Assembly (NCBI GenBank): GCA_036873135.1
Contig: JAPTYO010000017.1
Coordinates: 16,802,001 to 16,866,000, forward strand
Direction: 5' to 3'
Length of the DNA stretch: 64,000 bases
Source of the DNA: Clarkia xantiana subsp. parviflora
Taxonomy: Eukaryota > Streptophyta > Magnoliopsida > Myrtales > Onagraceae
The notes beneath the pieces are model-generated. The model was given only the letters and a program-made list of their open reading frames with translations. It ran no database searches and was not told where the DNA came from. This document shows, piece after piece, positions 10,266 to 21,812 of the stretch. Numbering within the stretch: the first letter of the stretch is position 1; each line of letters begins with the position of its first letter. The position numbers and the translations under genes were made by a program.

Positions 10266-11903
10266 CCCTGCAAGGTGGAGAGCCCCGATGGTGGGGACAC
10301 ACAAGGACAAATGGTGTGATAAACATGAAGCATACGGGCATGACACGAACGAATGTTTCAGCCTAAAGCTAAGCATCAACAATGTCATCCAAAGGGGAGA
10401 ACTAAAGCAGTTCGTGGATCATGGGGGCAACAGCATACAGTTAGGGCCATCATACAGGGACAAAGGTAAGAGCAAGGTAGACTACATTCCTCCACCCAAC
10501 AAGAGAGGAACCATAAACATGATACACGGAGGAGTGGCATCAGGTGGCCCAACTGCTAATGCAAGGGAGGTTTACGCATCAAAACTGAGTTCAGTGCCAA
10601 GATGGAGGAAAAGACAACGAGAAGGAGAGGAGATGAAGATTGAACTCTCGGAGAAGGACAAGAGCCACATTGTCTTCCCACATGAAGATGCGTTAGTCAT
10701 CACGATAGACATTGACAATTTTGATGTAAAGAGAATACTGGTGGATGGGGGCAGCTCGGTAGACCTCCTAAACCTAAGGGTCCTAGAGGAAATAGGGAAA
10801 ACAAAGGCAGACATCAAACCAGTCAACTTCTCTCTGGTTGGCTTCTCAGGGGCAACAAGTTACCCCCTGGGAATGATAACCCTGCCAGTGACCATGGGCC
10901 AAGGATGGACACAGCTGAAGGTGAACATTAACTTCCTGGTGGTTGAAAGCTTGGGAACCTACAACGGGATCCTAGGAAGAACAACCATAAATCCATATGA
11001 AATCGTGCCATCTACAGTACACCAGAAATTGAAGTACATCACTGAGAATGGAGTTGGAGAAGTCTTGGGCGACCAACGCACTGCAAGGCAGTGCTACGTG
11101 AACTCCATGAGACGTGGATCACACAGGACAGACACAGTGGCAATGGTCATGGTAGGGACCAACCAAGCCAAGAAGAAGATAAGGAGGAAACAAAAATGAA
11201 GAACGGAGTTGCACTCCGCCTGAGCAGACAGTTTTTTCAAAGAATGGCTAAGAAGAGACACATGAGCAAGGCTGTAAAGGTAACAAGCATACCTTGGCAA
11301 CCAGAAAGCGCACAAGGAAAAAAAACAAGGGACTCCATCATAAGAGGCTTCCGACCCATTGATGACATCAAGCAAATGCCGAGGGAGCCAATATCAAGCT
11401 ACTTCGAAAGGTTCACCAATTATGGTGCCAACATGGACATCACAAGAAGGGAAGCCGTCAGAGCCTTCACCAGAAACATGCATCCAAACTCATTTGAAGC
11501 ATATGGAGGCCTTTATGAGATGGTCATGACAAGCACGATGAGGGAGCTCAAAGAAAAGCTAGACAAGGCATTTGCAAAGGAGATGGAGCAGCCGGAGGAA
11601 GTCCCGGAGAAAGAAGGAAAGACTGATACACTGGAAGGATGTGTAAATTTCAAATTCACACCCCTTACAGTGAGCATAGAAGAACTTTTTCAGAAGTACT
11701 TCAAGGAAGAGCTACCCACATTCAGAGAAGAGGGCAAGGTCTTCCTAGGAAAAGATGCACAAGGATGGTGTGAGTGCCATGGGACCTGGGGGCATCAAAC
11801 CAACAACTGCATGGTGCTAAAGATAGAAGTGGAGGAAATGATTTACAATGGAGGCCTAAAGAAGTACGTGGCAACAGACAAGCTGACCACCCCATATCCT
11901 TAG
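10266..11903 (+). pseudogene. gag-pro: Gag knuckle - protease - second Gag module of E2 (frameshifted)
   Basis: The frame from 10288 contains the first knuckle (CDKHEAYGHDTNEC), the protease site ILVDGGSSVDLL and the conserved GILGRTTI block. A single frameshift near 11190 separates it from the rest, where the second Gag module (about 11340-11600) and the second knuckle (CECHGTWGHQTNNC) precede the stop at 11903. In the second knuckle the first pair reads C-x-C-H rather than C-x2-H flanked by Tyr; spacing is kept. The equivalent region of E6 (36005-39259) is one open frame, which defines the break here. Confidence 0.85.
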
Positions 11904-12167
11904 TTTCATATTTAGCACTTTTGCATGTTCAAGCTTTCTAAGTTTTCCAAAAACAACTTTTGAGAAGGAGAACTCAAGAAGTTACTCCAACTCTATACTA
12001 TCCTTAATTTCCTCCAAAGGGTGTCTTGACCTCCCCAAGGCACCCCATGTGTACAAAAAACATGAATGCTCTTAAGGGAGTAGGAGTTCTTTCAAAAGTA
12101 TTTTCGAATGAATACGGTGATATAATCGTTGAGTTATCCTTACACAGATATGACGTCAAGTCAACAA

Positions 12168-13244
12168 CACCTTCAACGCCCCCAAGAGCGTATCTTGAGA
12201 GTAGTTCTAAAAACTACGAACACTGTGCCCTCCGGGAGCCTATGCCGCGAACAGATTCGACGCCCCCAAGAGCGTATCTTGAGAGTAGTTTTTATACTAC
12301 GACCTTCGACGCCCCCAAGAGCGTATCTTGAGAGTAGTTTTTATACTACAAGCTTCGACGCCCCCAAGAGCGTATCTTGAGAGTAGTTTTTATACTACGA
12401 CCTTCGACACCTCCAAGAGCGTATCTTGAGAGTAGTATTCATACTACGACCTTCGACGCCCCCAAGAGCGTATCTTGAGAGTAGTTTCTATACTACGACC
12501 TTCGACGCACCAAGAGCGTATCTTGAGAGTGGTTTCCAAAAACTACGAATCTCGACGCCCCCAGGAGCGTATCTTGAGGTAGATTTGCAACCTACCAGAT
12601 TCGACGCCCCCAAGAGCGTATCTTGAGGTAGAAAAAACACTACCAGATTCGACGCCCCCAAGAGCGTATCTTGAGGTAGATTTCAAACTACCAGTTTCGA
12701 CGCCCACCAGGAGCGTATCTTTGGTCTAACCTGTGCCCTCCGGGAGCCTATCCTGTGAAACGTTAAGTGCCCTCCGAGAGCCAGTCTCGTGAACAGATTT
12801 CGACGCCCACCAGAAGCGTATCTTTGGTCTAACTTGTGCCCTCCGGGAGCCTATCCTGTGAAACGTTAAGTGCCCTCCGAGAGCCAGTCTCGTGAACAGA
12901 TTTCGACGCCAACCAGGAGCGTATCTTTGGTCTAACCTGTGCCCTCCGGGAGCCTATCCTGCGAAACGTTAAGTGCCCTCCGAGAGCCAGTCTCGTGAAC
13001 AGATTTCGACGCCAACTAGGAGCGTATCTTTGGTCTAACCTGTGCCCTCCGGGAGCCTATCCTGCGAAACGTTAAGTGCCCTCCGAGAGCCAGTCTCGTG
13101 AACAGATTTCGACGCCCACCAGGAGCGTATCTTTGGTCTAACCTGTGCCCTCCGGGAGCCTACCCTGTGAAACGTTAATTGCCCTCCGAGAGCCTGTCTC
13201 GTGAACAGACTCGACGCCCACCAAGAGCGTATCTTTGGTCTAAC
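12168..13244 (+). repeat. Family B tandem array in E2
   Basis: There are two repeat types. Type 1 (about 12168-12690) has units of 40-50 bp around CGCCCCCAAGAGCGTATCTT, each followed by a small inverted repeat (GTAGT...ACTAC or GGTAG...CTACC). Type 2 (about 12690-13244) has about five units of 103 bp joining GCGTATCTTTGGTCTAAC, GCCCTCCGGGAGCC and GCCCTCCGAGAGCC. Frames that read through it are by-products of the repeats. From 13245 to 13628 there is a single-copy-like 3' part shared with E5 and E6 and no gene. Confidence 0.92.
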
Positions 13245-13628
13245 AATACCATACATACCATTCAAAGGGTATCAGAAGAGAGCATTACACCATACTACGA
13301 AGGATCCCATGAGAAAGTAAATTCAAAGTAAAGTGATATGAAGAACACATAATGTTTTTTCTTGATGAAATAACAGGTATGGCATGAAGGAAAACAAAAA
13401 AGAAGGATAAGTAAAGGAAACACACCAAGAGAAGAGTCCATAATCAAAGGAGTACATACAAAAGCATACAAAGTACCCATGTAAAGCCAAGTGAACCACA
13501 CAGGCAACGACACAATACGACAAGGGAAAGCAACACGAAATCCCACAACAACCCCAAAAGATACTCAACCCATCAAAAGGGGAGAAAGAGTACGGTTGTA
13601 TATACAAAGATAGTAAGATGTCAATACA

Positions 13629-15597
13629 TCAACCAGAGCCTTCTGGGGAGTCACCCTGACCCCCTGAGGCCGAACCACCGGCAGAGATGGAGGAAGAGGA
13701 GGAAGAGTCTGAAGTATCGATATCCACAGGCGTAGCATCCACCTGTGTAGGGGCAGGCTCATCTGCAACAGCAGCCTGACCCCTAAGGACAGCCATGTAA
13801 CCAGTAGCGTACGGTCCAAAATCACCAAGATCGCCAACAGGAAACTGAGGATCAATGCGAAAAATATGATCAACGAGATACTCACCAAACTGGTTCATCT
13901 CCTGAGTGAGCCGCACACTGTAGTCAGCAGTGAAGGCAGAGGAAGCCTTGTACTCAGACACTGCGACAGTCCTCTCCTCTGCCCGACACCTCGCCTCCAA
14001 TTTCCGCAACTCCTCAGAATGGAGTGAAGATGCGACCTCAGCCTCCCGGCGTAAGATACCTACGGTAGTCTCAAGTAAGGATACTTGGTCCCTGAGCTCC
14101 TGCATCTTCAGATCGAATTGGCGCGCCTTCTTAGTAGCAATGGCGAGCTCCGTCTTCAGGGATTCTTGGCTGTCCTCAAGAGTCTTCTTCTCGTCAGATA
14201 GCTCGAGCACAAGGTATGACATGTTCACCATGTCAGACATACCCTAAAAAGTTAAACAAGAGATGAGTAACTGGAAAAGCAACCACATGTAAGTAAAAAG
14301 GAGAAAGCGAGGAACTACTCACAAGCACATAACGAGAGAGTACACCCTGAACGAAGCGTCGGGTCTCCCCAGGAGACTTAGGCTGAGCAGCACGATCGCC
14401 AGGAGGGATGGCACCGCGAAGTACACGGATGCCAACCTCCGGAGTCCGCAAAGAAGAGCCGCTATCAAGGTGGAACTCCTTCAAACCAGCGAAAGGAGTC
14501 CACTCAGACCCAACGATATCCTCGTCAGTAAGGCGTGCGAAATCCTTCCGACTCAAAGCCGGAGGCCCACCTATACAAACAAAGCAAGTCAAAGGAAAAT
14601 ATAAACATAGAAGCATCAGTGACAAGGTGGAGATCAAACCTGATGACCGTGCCCTCGGCTGGGGGGCAGGGGAACCATCACCAACAGGTCGCTTCCCTTT
14701 ATCAGTTCGGGAAGGCGCCTCTTCGACCACCATCTCTTTATCGCGAGACAGGGTCGGGGGACGAACAACAGGCGAAGGAGGATCCGCAGCTTTCTTCCTC
14801 TTGACAGCCGAGGCCCCGGCCTCAGAGTCAGATCTCCGCGACTTGGACTTAGAAGGTCCAGAGCCCTTGCCTACGGAGACAACCCTCTCGGTCACCAGGG
14901 GAGAGTGTCCTAGCAATGCAAGAAAAACAAGATAAGGGAAACACAAGTATACCATAAAGAAGCAAACAGGAGGAAGTATACCAGAGACCCCAGCCTTCTT
15001 CCCAAGCATGGGGGACTTCTTCAGAGTAGAGCTAGATGGAGCCTTCCTCTTGCTCAGATCGACCGGTGCTGCTTGCACATTATAGGATTTTTCGTGAAAC
15101 CAACCTACAAAGAAAAAGCAGAAAGTAAATAAAGATGAGAAGACTAAGTAACATACCGAACCCCCGGAGTCAGGAGTCAAACTGATCCCTGCCTCATAAA
15201 GTTCCGTCTCGGTCACCAAGGACACGGGGCAGTATGACCTGGTCCTGTTGCTCTCATGGATGGTCTTCATAGTCTCTAAGTCCACAGGAGAGAACTCCCC
15301 GAAGGCAGGCCAGCCATCTGACCGATCCTCATTCAGGACCGACCAAGTGACATATCGATCCGTAATGAAGAAATAATGTTTGGCCCAGTGGCTTGCCGAG
15401 TTGTCACTCCGGGCCACGAAGCGAAGAGTGGTATCCCACTCGACCCCACTCAACCCGAAATCAGCAAATCGGGAATCCCCGCACACAGACCTAGTCAAGT
15501 GGTTCTCCGACAAAGCAGCGAGACCTAAGTCAAAGGTAGCAGGAAATCCCAAAGTTCGAATCAAGTTTCGACTAACACCCCGGCTCAAATCGCAACA
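13629..15597 (-). pseudogene. Spliced antisense gene of E2 (internal deletion)
   Basis: It has the exon plan resolved in E6, ending at 13629. The last exon (about 14238-13629) is open and encodes a coiled coil (LSDEKKTLEDSQESLKTEL region) with a Ser-rich tail. The exon nearest the start has lost about 110 codons near 15490: the frame goes from ENHLTRS straight to DSRFADFG, removing the centre of the conserved N-terminal domain. The T-rich stretch at about 15160-15105 is open in frame, as in E5 and E6. Confidence 0.8.
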
Positions 15598-17194
15598 CTA
15601 AGCTAATGATAGGAAAGGAAGTAATGCGACGAAAAGAAGAGAAAAGAAACTCACTCATCCTTCGAAGGATGTAACGCCTCTGCAGAGTCTGTGTGCGGGG
15701 ACACCACCAGGAATACAGTACCTGCCACGGCATGACAGAAGTCAAAACAAGAAAATTTCCGAAAAACCGAGAGTACCCCGGCACTCGACCAACAACAACA
15801 ACCAAAGATTCGAAGACATCCAACAAAGGTAACAAACATGCGCCAAAGACACCACGACAACCAAATCGGACAATTTTGTCTGAACCAAGAATCAGTTCCC
15901 GGGCAAAATTACAATTACGCCCTCCAATGGAAGTCAACACACAAAATGGCGCCCCGACATCAAATTCAAAACGGGGATAGTTTAATCGGACAAGAAACTA
16001 TCTCCGGACGACCGGCCAAAATTTTTTCCCCAAATCCACAACTATCCACGGCAATCACACACTCAATCAAGTATCGGCAATCAAGTATCGGCAATTCAAA
16101 AATCAACATTTTACGCGGTAACGAGAAGGAAAAGAGTGGACCTTGGGAAAACCCGACCCGATTCGATAAACGGGTCCGGATTTCAAGTCGGAAGACCGCC
16201 GGAATTCAACCCCTCGCCGGAAATTGCCCTCCATCGCCGTCGCCGGAGTTGAATTCAGTCGCCCCACCTCAGCCACGTCCCGGTGCGAGCTGGTCGGAGT
16301 CGCCCGCGTCGGACCTCGCCTCCGCCGTGTCCCGTCGACCGCCAGCCACGCCTCAGCCCGCCGACGCCGTCGCCCAGGTCTTCTAGCTCACCCTCCGCGC
16401 CGCCGCTAGCCGGACTGTCGTCCCAATCAGCTGCCGCCGTTCAGCCGGAAGCCCTCGCCGCCTCCTTCGCCCGGTGCCGGTGACTTCCCTCCATCCGTGC
16501 TGGTCGGAATTTCTGGTCCACCACCAGAATTTCGGCCGGCCTCCTCCTTTGGTGTGCTCCAAATTCTTTCTTGCTCTCCAAGTGTGAGAAAAGAGCGAAA
16601 AGGATGACAATGGTGGCTAAGTAAGGTATTTTCTTAACTCTCCTATATATTTGAAAAGGTGTAGGGTTTTTTAAAGTGACATAATCACAACCCTCCATTT
16701 AAAATTAGATGAGATCTAAGGGTTAAAGAAAAACTATCATCTTTACCTCCCTTAGACTATGGTTGGGCATATCTCCACTCAAGTTAACATCCCATAGGTT
16801 TATTTTTGAGCATCCCATACTTAGAAAAAAATTTAAACTAAAATTAAGTTTTTCTCCACTTAGGTAAATCCCGGCATGAAACTGAAGCATGAATCGCTTA
16901 GCTGTATTCGTATTACATTCCTATGCGAGCGTGCATTTTTTGAGTATACGCCCGTAGCAAAGATAGATTTATTACTCCCACCTCAGACGGACGCGTGCTT
17001 AGACACGTGTCCGTGCTATTCTGACGTTTACAATTCCTCCATCTTATAAGGCAGGGGGCAGAGTCAGAGGCACACATCCATGGGTAAGTAAGCATTCAGA
17101 CGAAAGGTAAAACCCCGGCTTCAAATTGCGCGTGTCATACCATCCTAAAATAGCGTCAATCAAGGGTCAAGACATTGGTTGACTCGGGGGCATG
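15598..17194 (-). promoter_or_regulatory. Antisense leader and promoter region of E2, then PPT
   Basis: No open gene is seen. On the minus strand a TATATA (about 16652-16645) precedes a GC-rich, CCGCCG-type stretch (16200-16500) that would be the leader of the antisense transcript. A candidate short first exon, ATGA before GTGAGT, lies at about 15663. The final segment has the conserved pre-LTR sequence and ends with the polypurine tract GACTCGGGGGCATG (17181-17194). The same arrangement occurs at 43103-44656 and 46842-48457. Confidence 0.6.
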
Positions 17195-17944
17195 TGATGG
17201 ATATACGCCCAATTTGAACCCGTTGACTTCCGAATCGTTCCAGTTTAATCACCCGTTAATGATTGTAAATCGAAACTTCAACCCGAACACTTCGCGAAAA
17301 CACCAAACGGTCCGGACGAGGCCGAGGCGCTCGTCCGACCAAGTTAGACTCACCTAGGTGAGGTCGGGTGGCCACACCCGACCTCCCCTAGGGGAGATCG
17401 GGTGGACCAACCCTATCTCCCCTAGGAGGGATTGGGTGGCCTCACCCAAACCCTACCCTTGGGGGTCGGATTTTCCTTCCCCCCCAAAGGCCCCGGCACC
17501 ATTCTTGGACTCCCATACTCGGTTTATTTCCGCCAACCTTCTCTGTATCCTAGGGTCTTAATTACATGTTTAAAGTTAATTAATTGTGTTTAAAGGTTAA
17601 CGATGTCATTAAGCCACCTTAATGACACCGTTGCCTATAAATACAACCCTTCCACTATTCATTTGATCATCTTGGCAAGTTGCATAATTTTGCTCTGACA
17701 TCTCTCTAGCTTTATCTCTCTAAAACCGTACTGACTTAGGCATCGGAGAGGGTTCATCAGGCACCACCCCCCCCCCCTCTGTGCCTGGTATTGCCCCTCT
17801 TGCAGGGCGAGAAGAGAAGAGAAGCTAAGGACGGAAGGACACGAACTAGGACAGCATAACCCGAGAGCATCGAATCCGCAACATCTCCAGTGAGGAACGA
17901 GACTTGAGTCGACCTCCCGTTGACCCTAGACTCGGAACCTAACA
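17195..17944 (+). repeat. Family B 3' LTR of E2 (750 bp)
   Basis: TG...CA ends, palindromic U3 blocks (17340-17430), TATAAATA (17636-17643) and the shared R-region fold (17741-17806: AGAGGG/CCCTCT outer stem, CAGGCAC/GTGCCTG inner stem). Confidence 0.93.
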
Positions 17945-18559
17945 ATACCCTTATGTATGTAATAATAATAATAATAATAACATAATATCTATATACATAA
18001 TAATCAAGATGGAGATTGTACATTCAAAGAAGAATAAATCTGATATTGAAAAACACAATGTATCTTGAATACTGACAGACACAACGTATGCTTGAATACT
18101 GAAGGACGCCTTTTGTTGTTCTTTTCTGTGTAGTGTTTCTTCTTCCATTGTAAATTATCCCTGCTTATAATACATATGGCTTGAACTAATTAAGATGTAA
18201 ATTAAACTGATTTATTCTCCTAATAAATGCTAAATATTCTAAACATTAAATACAAATATTCAGAAATATATTCTTCAATAAATACATATATTATCTTAAA
18301 AATGCACTAAGCATTCTTGGAAACTTCTCGACTTGCCATATTTAAATACTTCCTTTTTAGCGAGCCACATGCCACGGGTGTCGCACGTTGTCCCAAATTA
18401 GATGTTTACAGTTTGCCCCTCTTTGGACTTACTCCAGTAGAATGCGTTCAAGGGGTTTGTCCAAAGACAAGGAAACACCGAATTTTGGATGAGAAGTCTG
18501 TCTTTCTTATGAGTCTTCGTGTCTTCAAGATAGCTTCCGGCTTATTTTGGATGGTGCAA
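17945..18559. other. AT-rich flank with probable minus-strand LTR remnant
   Basis: It starts with the right-hand ATACC duplication, then a TAA microsatellite (about 17960-17985). At about 18402-18420 the minus strand reads CCAAAGAGGGGCAAACTG, which looks like a polypurine tract followed by an LTR start TGTAAACATC. If so, the AT-rich stretch to its left is a degraded LTR of another family. No coding sequence was recognised. Confidence 0.35.
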
Positions 18560-18750
18560 AAAGTAGAGCTTCTATCGGCGGTGCCCCTGTTGACGATGCC
18601 TCCGTTGGCGTTGCCGAAAAGTAGAGCCTCTGCCGGCGGTGCCCCGTTGGCGGTGCCTCCGTTGGCGTTGCAGAAAAGTAAAGTCTCAGTCGGCGGTGCC
18701 CCTGTTGGTGGTGCCTCTGTTGGCGGTACGGTAAAGAAAAGCCTCCAGTG
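18560..18750 (+). repeat. Tandem repeat, about 57-59 bp, three and a half copies
   Basis: Units start AAAAGTAGAGCCTC and contain CGGCGGTGCCCC and GTTGGCG. They fit the 3' internal end of the element whose tract is seen near 18410. The array is cut by the family A LTR at 18756. Confidence 0.75.
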
Positions 18751-18755
18751 GCGTG

Positions 18756-19473
18756 TGATGGGTTTCGCTACGGCTGTTAGGCCCGTTAACGGCGAGTAAA
18801 CGGTGAATAGGCCCACTGGGCCCTAAAAGGAGGACAAGATGACCAATGCGAAGGGTCCCGACAGAGGGAGTCCAGATGGCGAAGGGTCCCGACAGAGTCG
18901 GTCCCGATAGGCGAGCTGGGCGCTCCCGACGAGATGACTTTAAGAAGGCCCCGATGATGAATCCCTGAGAATGTTGGCCCTGTCACGATGACGAGGGGCC
19001 CCCGAGCGGTGACACAATGACATAACTCTGGAGTCCCCGATATTGGTCGGGACTTATTATCAGAGGTTGAGGCCGGGAGATACGCGGAGCGTGGCCGAGA
19101 TAAGCGAGATCATGGCCTAGATAGGCGGGATCGTGGCCGAGATACGCGGAGCGTGGCCGAGATAGGCGAGATCATGGCCGAGATAGGCGGGATCGTAGCC
19201 GAGATAAGCGGAACGTGGGCTAACCGCCCCAACGGTTCTCCAGGTAACTAAGGTAGCTCTTCGCCTATAAAAGGGCAGAGGTTACCTCAGATCACATACT
19301 TTTTGATACACTCTTTGAGATTCTTGCTTGCCAGTATATACGAGATACTCATTTAAGCATCGGAGAGGGATTCTAGGTCACCACCCGGTCTATCCCCTCT
19401 TGCAGGATTACGTGGAGCGAAGGAGTTCGGATCGCCGTCAAGACCGTGCTGGACTTCCAACCGTGATCCAACA
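18756..19473 (+). repeat. Family A 5' LTR of E10 (718 bp)
   Basis: It starts TGATGGGTTTCG and ends GATCCAACA. GTGGCCGAGATA-type subrepeats lie at about 19075-19220, TATAAAA at 19266-19272, and the R-region fold at 19355-19407 with one mismatch in the inner stem (CTAGGT/ACCCGG). Confidence 0.93.
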
Positions 19474-19474
19474 T

Positions 19475-19492
19475 TGGCGCCGTCTGTGGGAA
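19475..19492 (+). other. Primer binding site of E10
   Basis: TGGCGCCGTCTGTGGGAA, one base after the LTR end. The first ten bases are identical to the PBS of family B elements. The tRNA was not assigned. Confidence 0.85.
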
Positions 19493-19510
19493 ACGTGAAA
19501 AAAAGCTAAT

Positions 19511-20413
19511 ATGACTTCTACTCGTTCAATGGCGGCTGGTAAGCAGAGAAGACAAGGACAATCTGGTGGTTCCCTTCATCGTGCTGGGACGACTCTGAAT
19601 TCGCCACCGGAGCGTGCTGAGGACCAGAAGCTCCCTGCTGAGGTCTCCCGGACAGGGGGGCACAACGAAGTCCCCGAAGATGCTGCTCAACACCAAGAGA
19701 ATAGGGATGAGGAGGCTCCTCCAAACACGGATCTGGCGAAGGCTGTGGCGGATGCCATGCCGATGTTTTTGGCGGCTGTAGAGGCTCTCTTAGAGCGAAG
19801 AGAGGCTGCCAGGAGGCAGGAGGAGGTGCCTCCGCCAGCGGAGGTTCAGAATGTGCAGGAGACCCAACCTAGAAGCCAGGACAAGGGAAAGGAGCCTGCG
19901 CAGTCAGAGCGATTTGTGGTCGACGGGCCAGGACCAGTGCAGCATAGGACCATTCCCCTCAATGGTCCCATCACCCCTGACCAGGTGGTGAAGATCGTGA
20001 ACATCTGCATGGGGGAGCAGAAGCCGATGATGTCGGAACTGAGGGATCGATCCACTCATCCCTTCGTTCCCCGACTAATAGACACCCTCGCCCCGCCAGG
20101 GCTGGGTATCCCCACAGTGAAGGAGTATGATGGCGAGGGAGATCCAGTTCGTCATGTCCAGAAGCACCTCATGGCTTGTCTGGGCAGAGCCCCGAACGAT
20201 GATATCGTGTGTGTACTGTTCCCAAATACACTTGGTGAGAGGGCCCTGACCTGGTTCTTCAGCCTGCCCCCAGGGTGCATCACCTGCTGGGCCGATATGC
20301 ACGACCGTTTAATTCAGCAGTACCAGGGTCGTCGACGCCTCCTGAAGAGCGTGAGGTCCCTCGCCCAGGTGGTGCAGAGGCCCGTCGAATCGCTGGCGCA
20401 TTATTGCCAATAT
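19511..20413 (+). pseudogene. gag: Truncated Gag of E10
   Basis: The ATG lies 19 bp after the PBS and the frame is open for about 300 codons. The N terminus is low-complexity and charged (RREAARRQEEVPPPAE). The retrotransposon Gag (capsid) domain begins about residue 190, with VKEYDGEGDPVRHV and LGERALTWFFSLPPG, which aligns to YNGKGDPLEHI and LSGVASHWFFSLP in family B Gag. The frame stops three codons into the D unit, before the end of the capsid and the zinc knuckle. Truncated Gag might still assemble but lacks the RNA-binding part. Confidence 0.88.
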
Positions 20414-21812
20414 TGATGACGGTTACCGCTTTCCTTTGAACCGTCATCAAACCGCTTCAAAACCGGGTCCGGTCCCAAGGTAGCCTATAAATAGGAGACC
20501 TTGGCCACCCATTTGAGGACATTCTCTCATTTTCACAACTTTGGCATTTTGAGCTCTGACTTCTCTCTAGAAATATTTTCTCTCTCTAGAATTATTTTCT
20601 CTCAGCCCAATCGTGACTTAAGCATCGGATAGGGCTCCACTAGCACCACCCCCCCTCCTCCGTGCTAGTATTGGCCCCTTGTGTAGGAACGGGCCCCGCA
20701 GCTAAGGTGTGGAAGAGAAACAGCAGTAAGACGAGCCCATACGCTAACCGAGACACAGCGTTTTGCCGAGACACAGACTTTTGCCGAGACACAGACTTTT
20801 GCCGAGACACAGACTTTTACCAAGACACAACCTTTTCCTGAGACACAGCATTAGACCGAAACACTCGTCACCAGCATCCGGCAAATACCTCTTCCAGGCG
20901 AGGAGTGTCCGCCACAACCCGAACAACCCGGACATCCGGATTGCTCTATGGGTATTACGCACACACCCGATTACCGTTACGCTTAGAGAAGTCGAGTTCG
21001 CGCATTGCCAACATTGATTACGGTTACCGCTTTCCTTTGAACCGTCATCAAACCGCTTCAAAACCGGGTCCGGTCCCAAGGTAGCCTATAAATAGGAGAC
21101 ATTGGCCACCCATTTGAGGACATTCTCTCATTTTCATAACTTTGGCATTTTGAGCTCTGACTTCTCTCTAGAAATATTTTCTATCTCTAGAATTATTTTT
21201 CTCTCTTAAGCCCAATCGTGACTTAAGCATCAGAGAGGGCTCTACTAGGACCACCCCCCCTCCCTCTCCGTGCTAGTATTGGCCCCTTCTGTAGGAACGG
21301 GCCCCGCAGCTAAGGTGTGGAAGAGAAACAGGAGTAAGACGAGCCCAGACACTAACCGAGACACAGCGTTTTGCCGAGACACAGACTTTTGCCGAGACAC
21401 AGACTTTTGCCGAGACACAGACTTTTACCAAGACACAACCTTTTCCTGAGACACAACATTAGACCAAAACACTCGTCACCCGCATCCGACAAATACCTCT
21501 TCCAGGCGAGGAGTGTCCGCCACAACCCGGACAACCCGGACATCCGGATTGCTCTATGGGTATTACGCATACCCCCGATTACCGTTACGCATAGAGAAGT
21601 CGAGTTCGCGCATTGCCAATATTGATGACAGTTACCGCTTTCCTTTGAACCGTCATCAAACCGCTTCAAAACCGTGTCCGGTCCCAAGGTAGCCTATAAA
21701 TAGGAGACCTTGGCCACCCATTTGAGGACATTCTCTCATTTTCACAAATTTGGCATTTTGAGCTCTGTCTTCTCTCTAGAAATATTTTCTCTCTCTAGAA
21801 TTATTTTTCTCT
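20414..21812 (+). repeat. Three LTR-like tandem units (family D, 601-608 bp)
   Basis: Two full units (20414 to about 21013, then to about 21621) and a 190-bp partial third. Each full unit has a TATA box (CCTATAAATAGG), pyrimidine-rich CTCTCTAGAA repeats, the AAGCATCGGA segment with a CTAGCAC/GTGCTAG stem, and four to six copies of GCCGAGACACAGACTTTT. This is the order U3-R-U5 of an LTR, but units abut head to tail with no internal region. The first junction with E10 gag shares CATT...GCCAATATTGATGAC with the unit ends. Confidence 0.85.

Larger units (their letters stand above)
10012..17944 (+). mobile_element. Family B element E2 with perfect 5-bp target duplication
   Basis: It starts TGATGGATATACGCCC at 10012 and ends CCTAACA at 17944. 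Both sides carry ATACC (10007-10011 and 17945-17949). Inside are a truncated 5' LTR, the 3' part of the gag-protease-gag reading frame, a tandem array, a minus-strand spliced gene and a complete 3' LTR. A deletion removed the 5' LTR from its U3 onward together with the PBS and the first half of gag, so the copy cannot transpose. No RT, RNase H or integrase sequence is present. Confidence 0.9.
18756..20413 (+). mobile_element. Family A element E10, 5' part
   Basis: 5' LTR (18756-19473), PBS (19475-19492) and gag (19511-20413) are in the right order and spacing. The element then ends within gag at the first D unit. No protease, pol or 3' LTR follows. Confidence 0.9.

Noticed and set aside
12026..12626. 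Plus-strand frames with repeated PPRAYLESS
   Set aside because: They come from the family B array and recur in every copy of it, with no start or domain.
12168..13244. Regular repeats resembling a CRISPR array
   Set aside because: Units are contiguous and the intervening sequence is also repeated; the context is a plant retrotransposon.
16224..16483. GC-rich frames rich in Pro, Arg and Ser
   Set aside because: Several frames are open at once in a GC-rich leader; the equivalents in E5 and E6 do not keep the same protein sequence.
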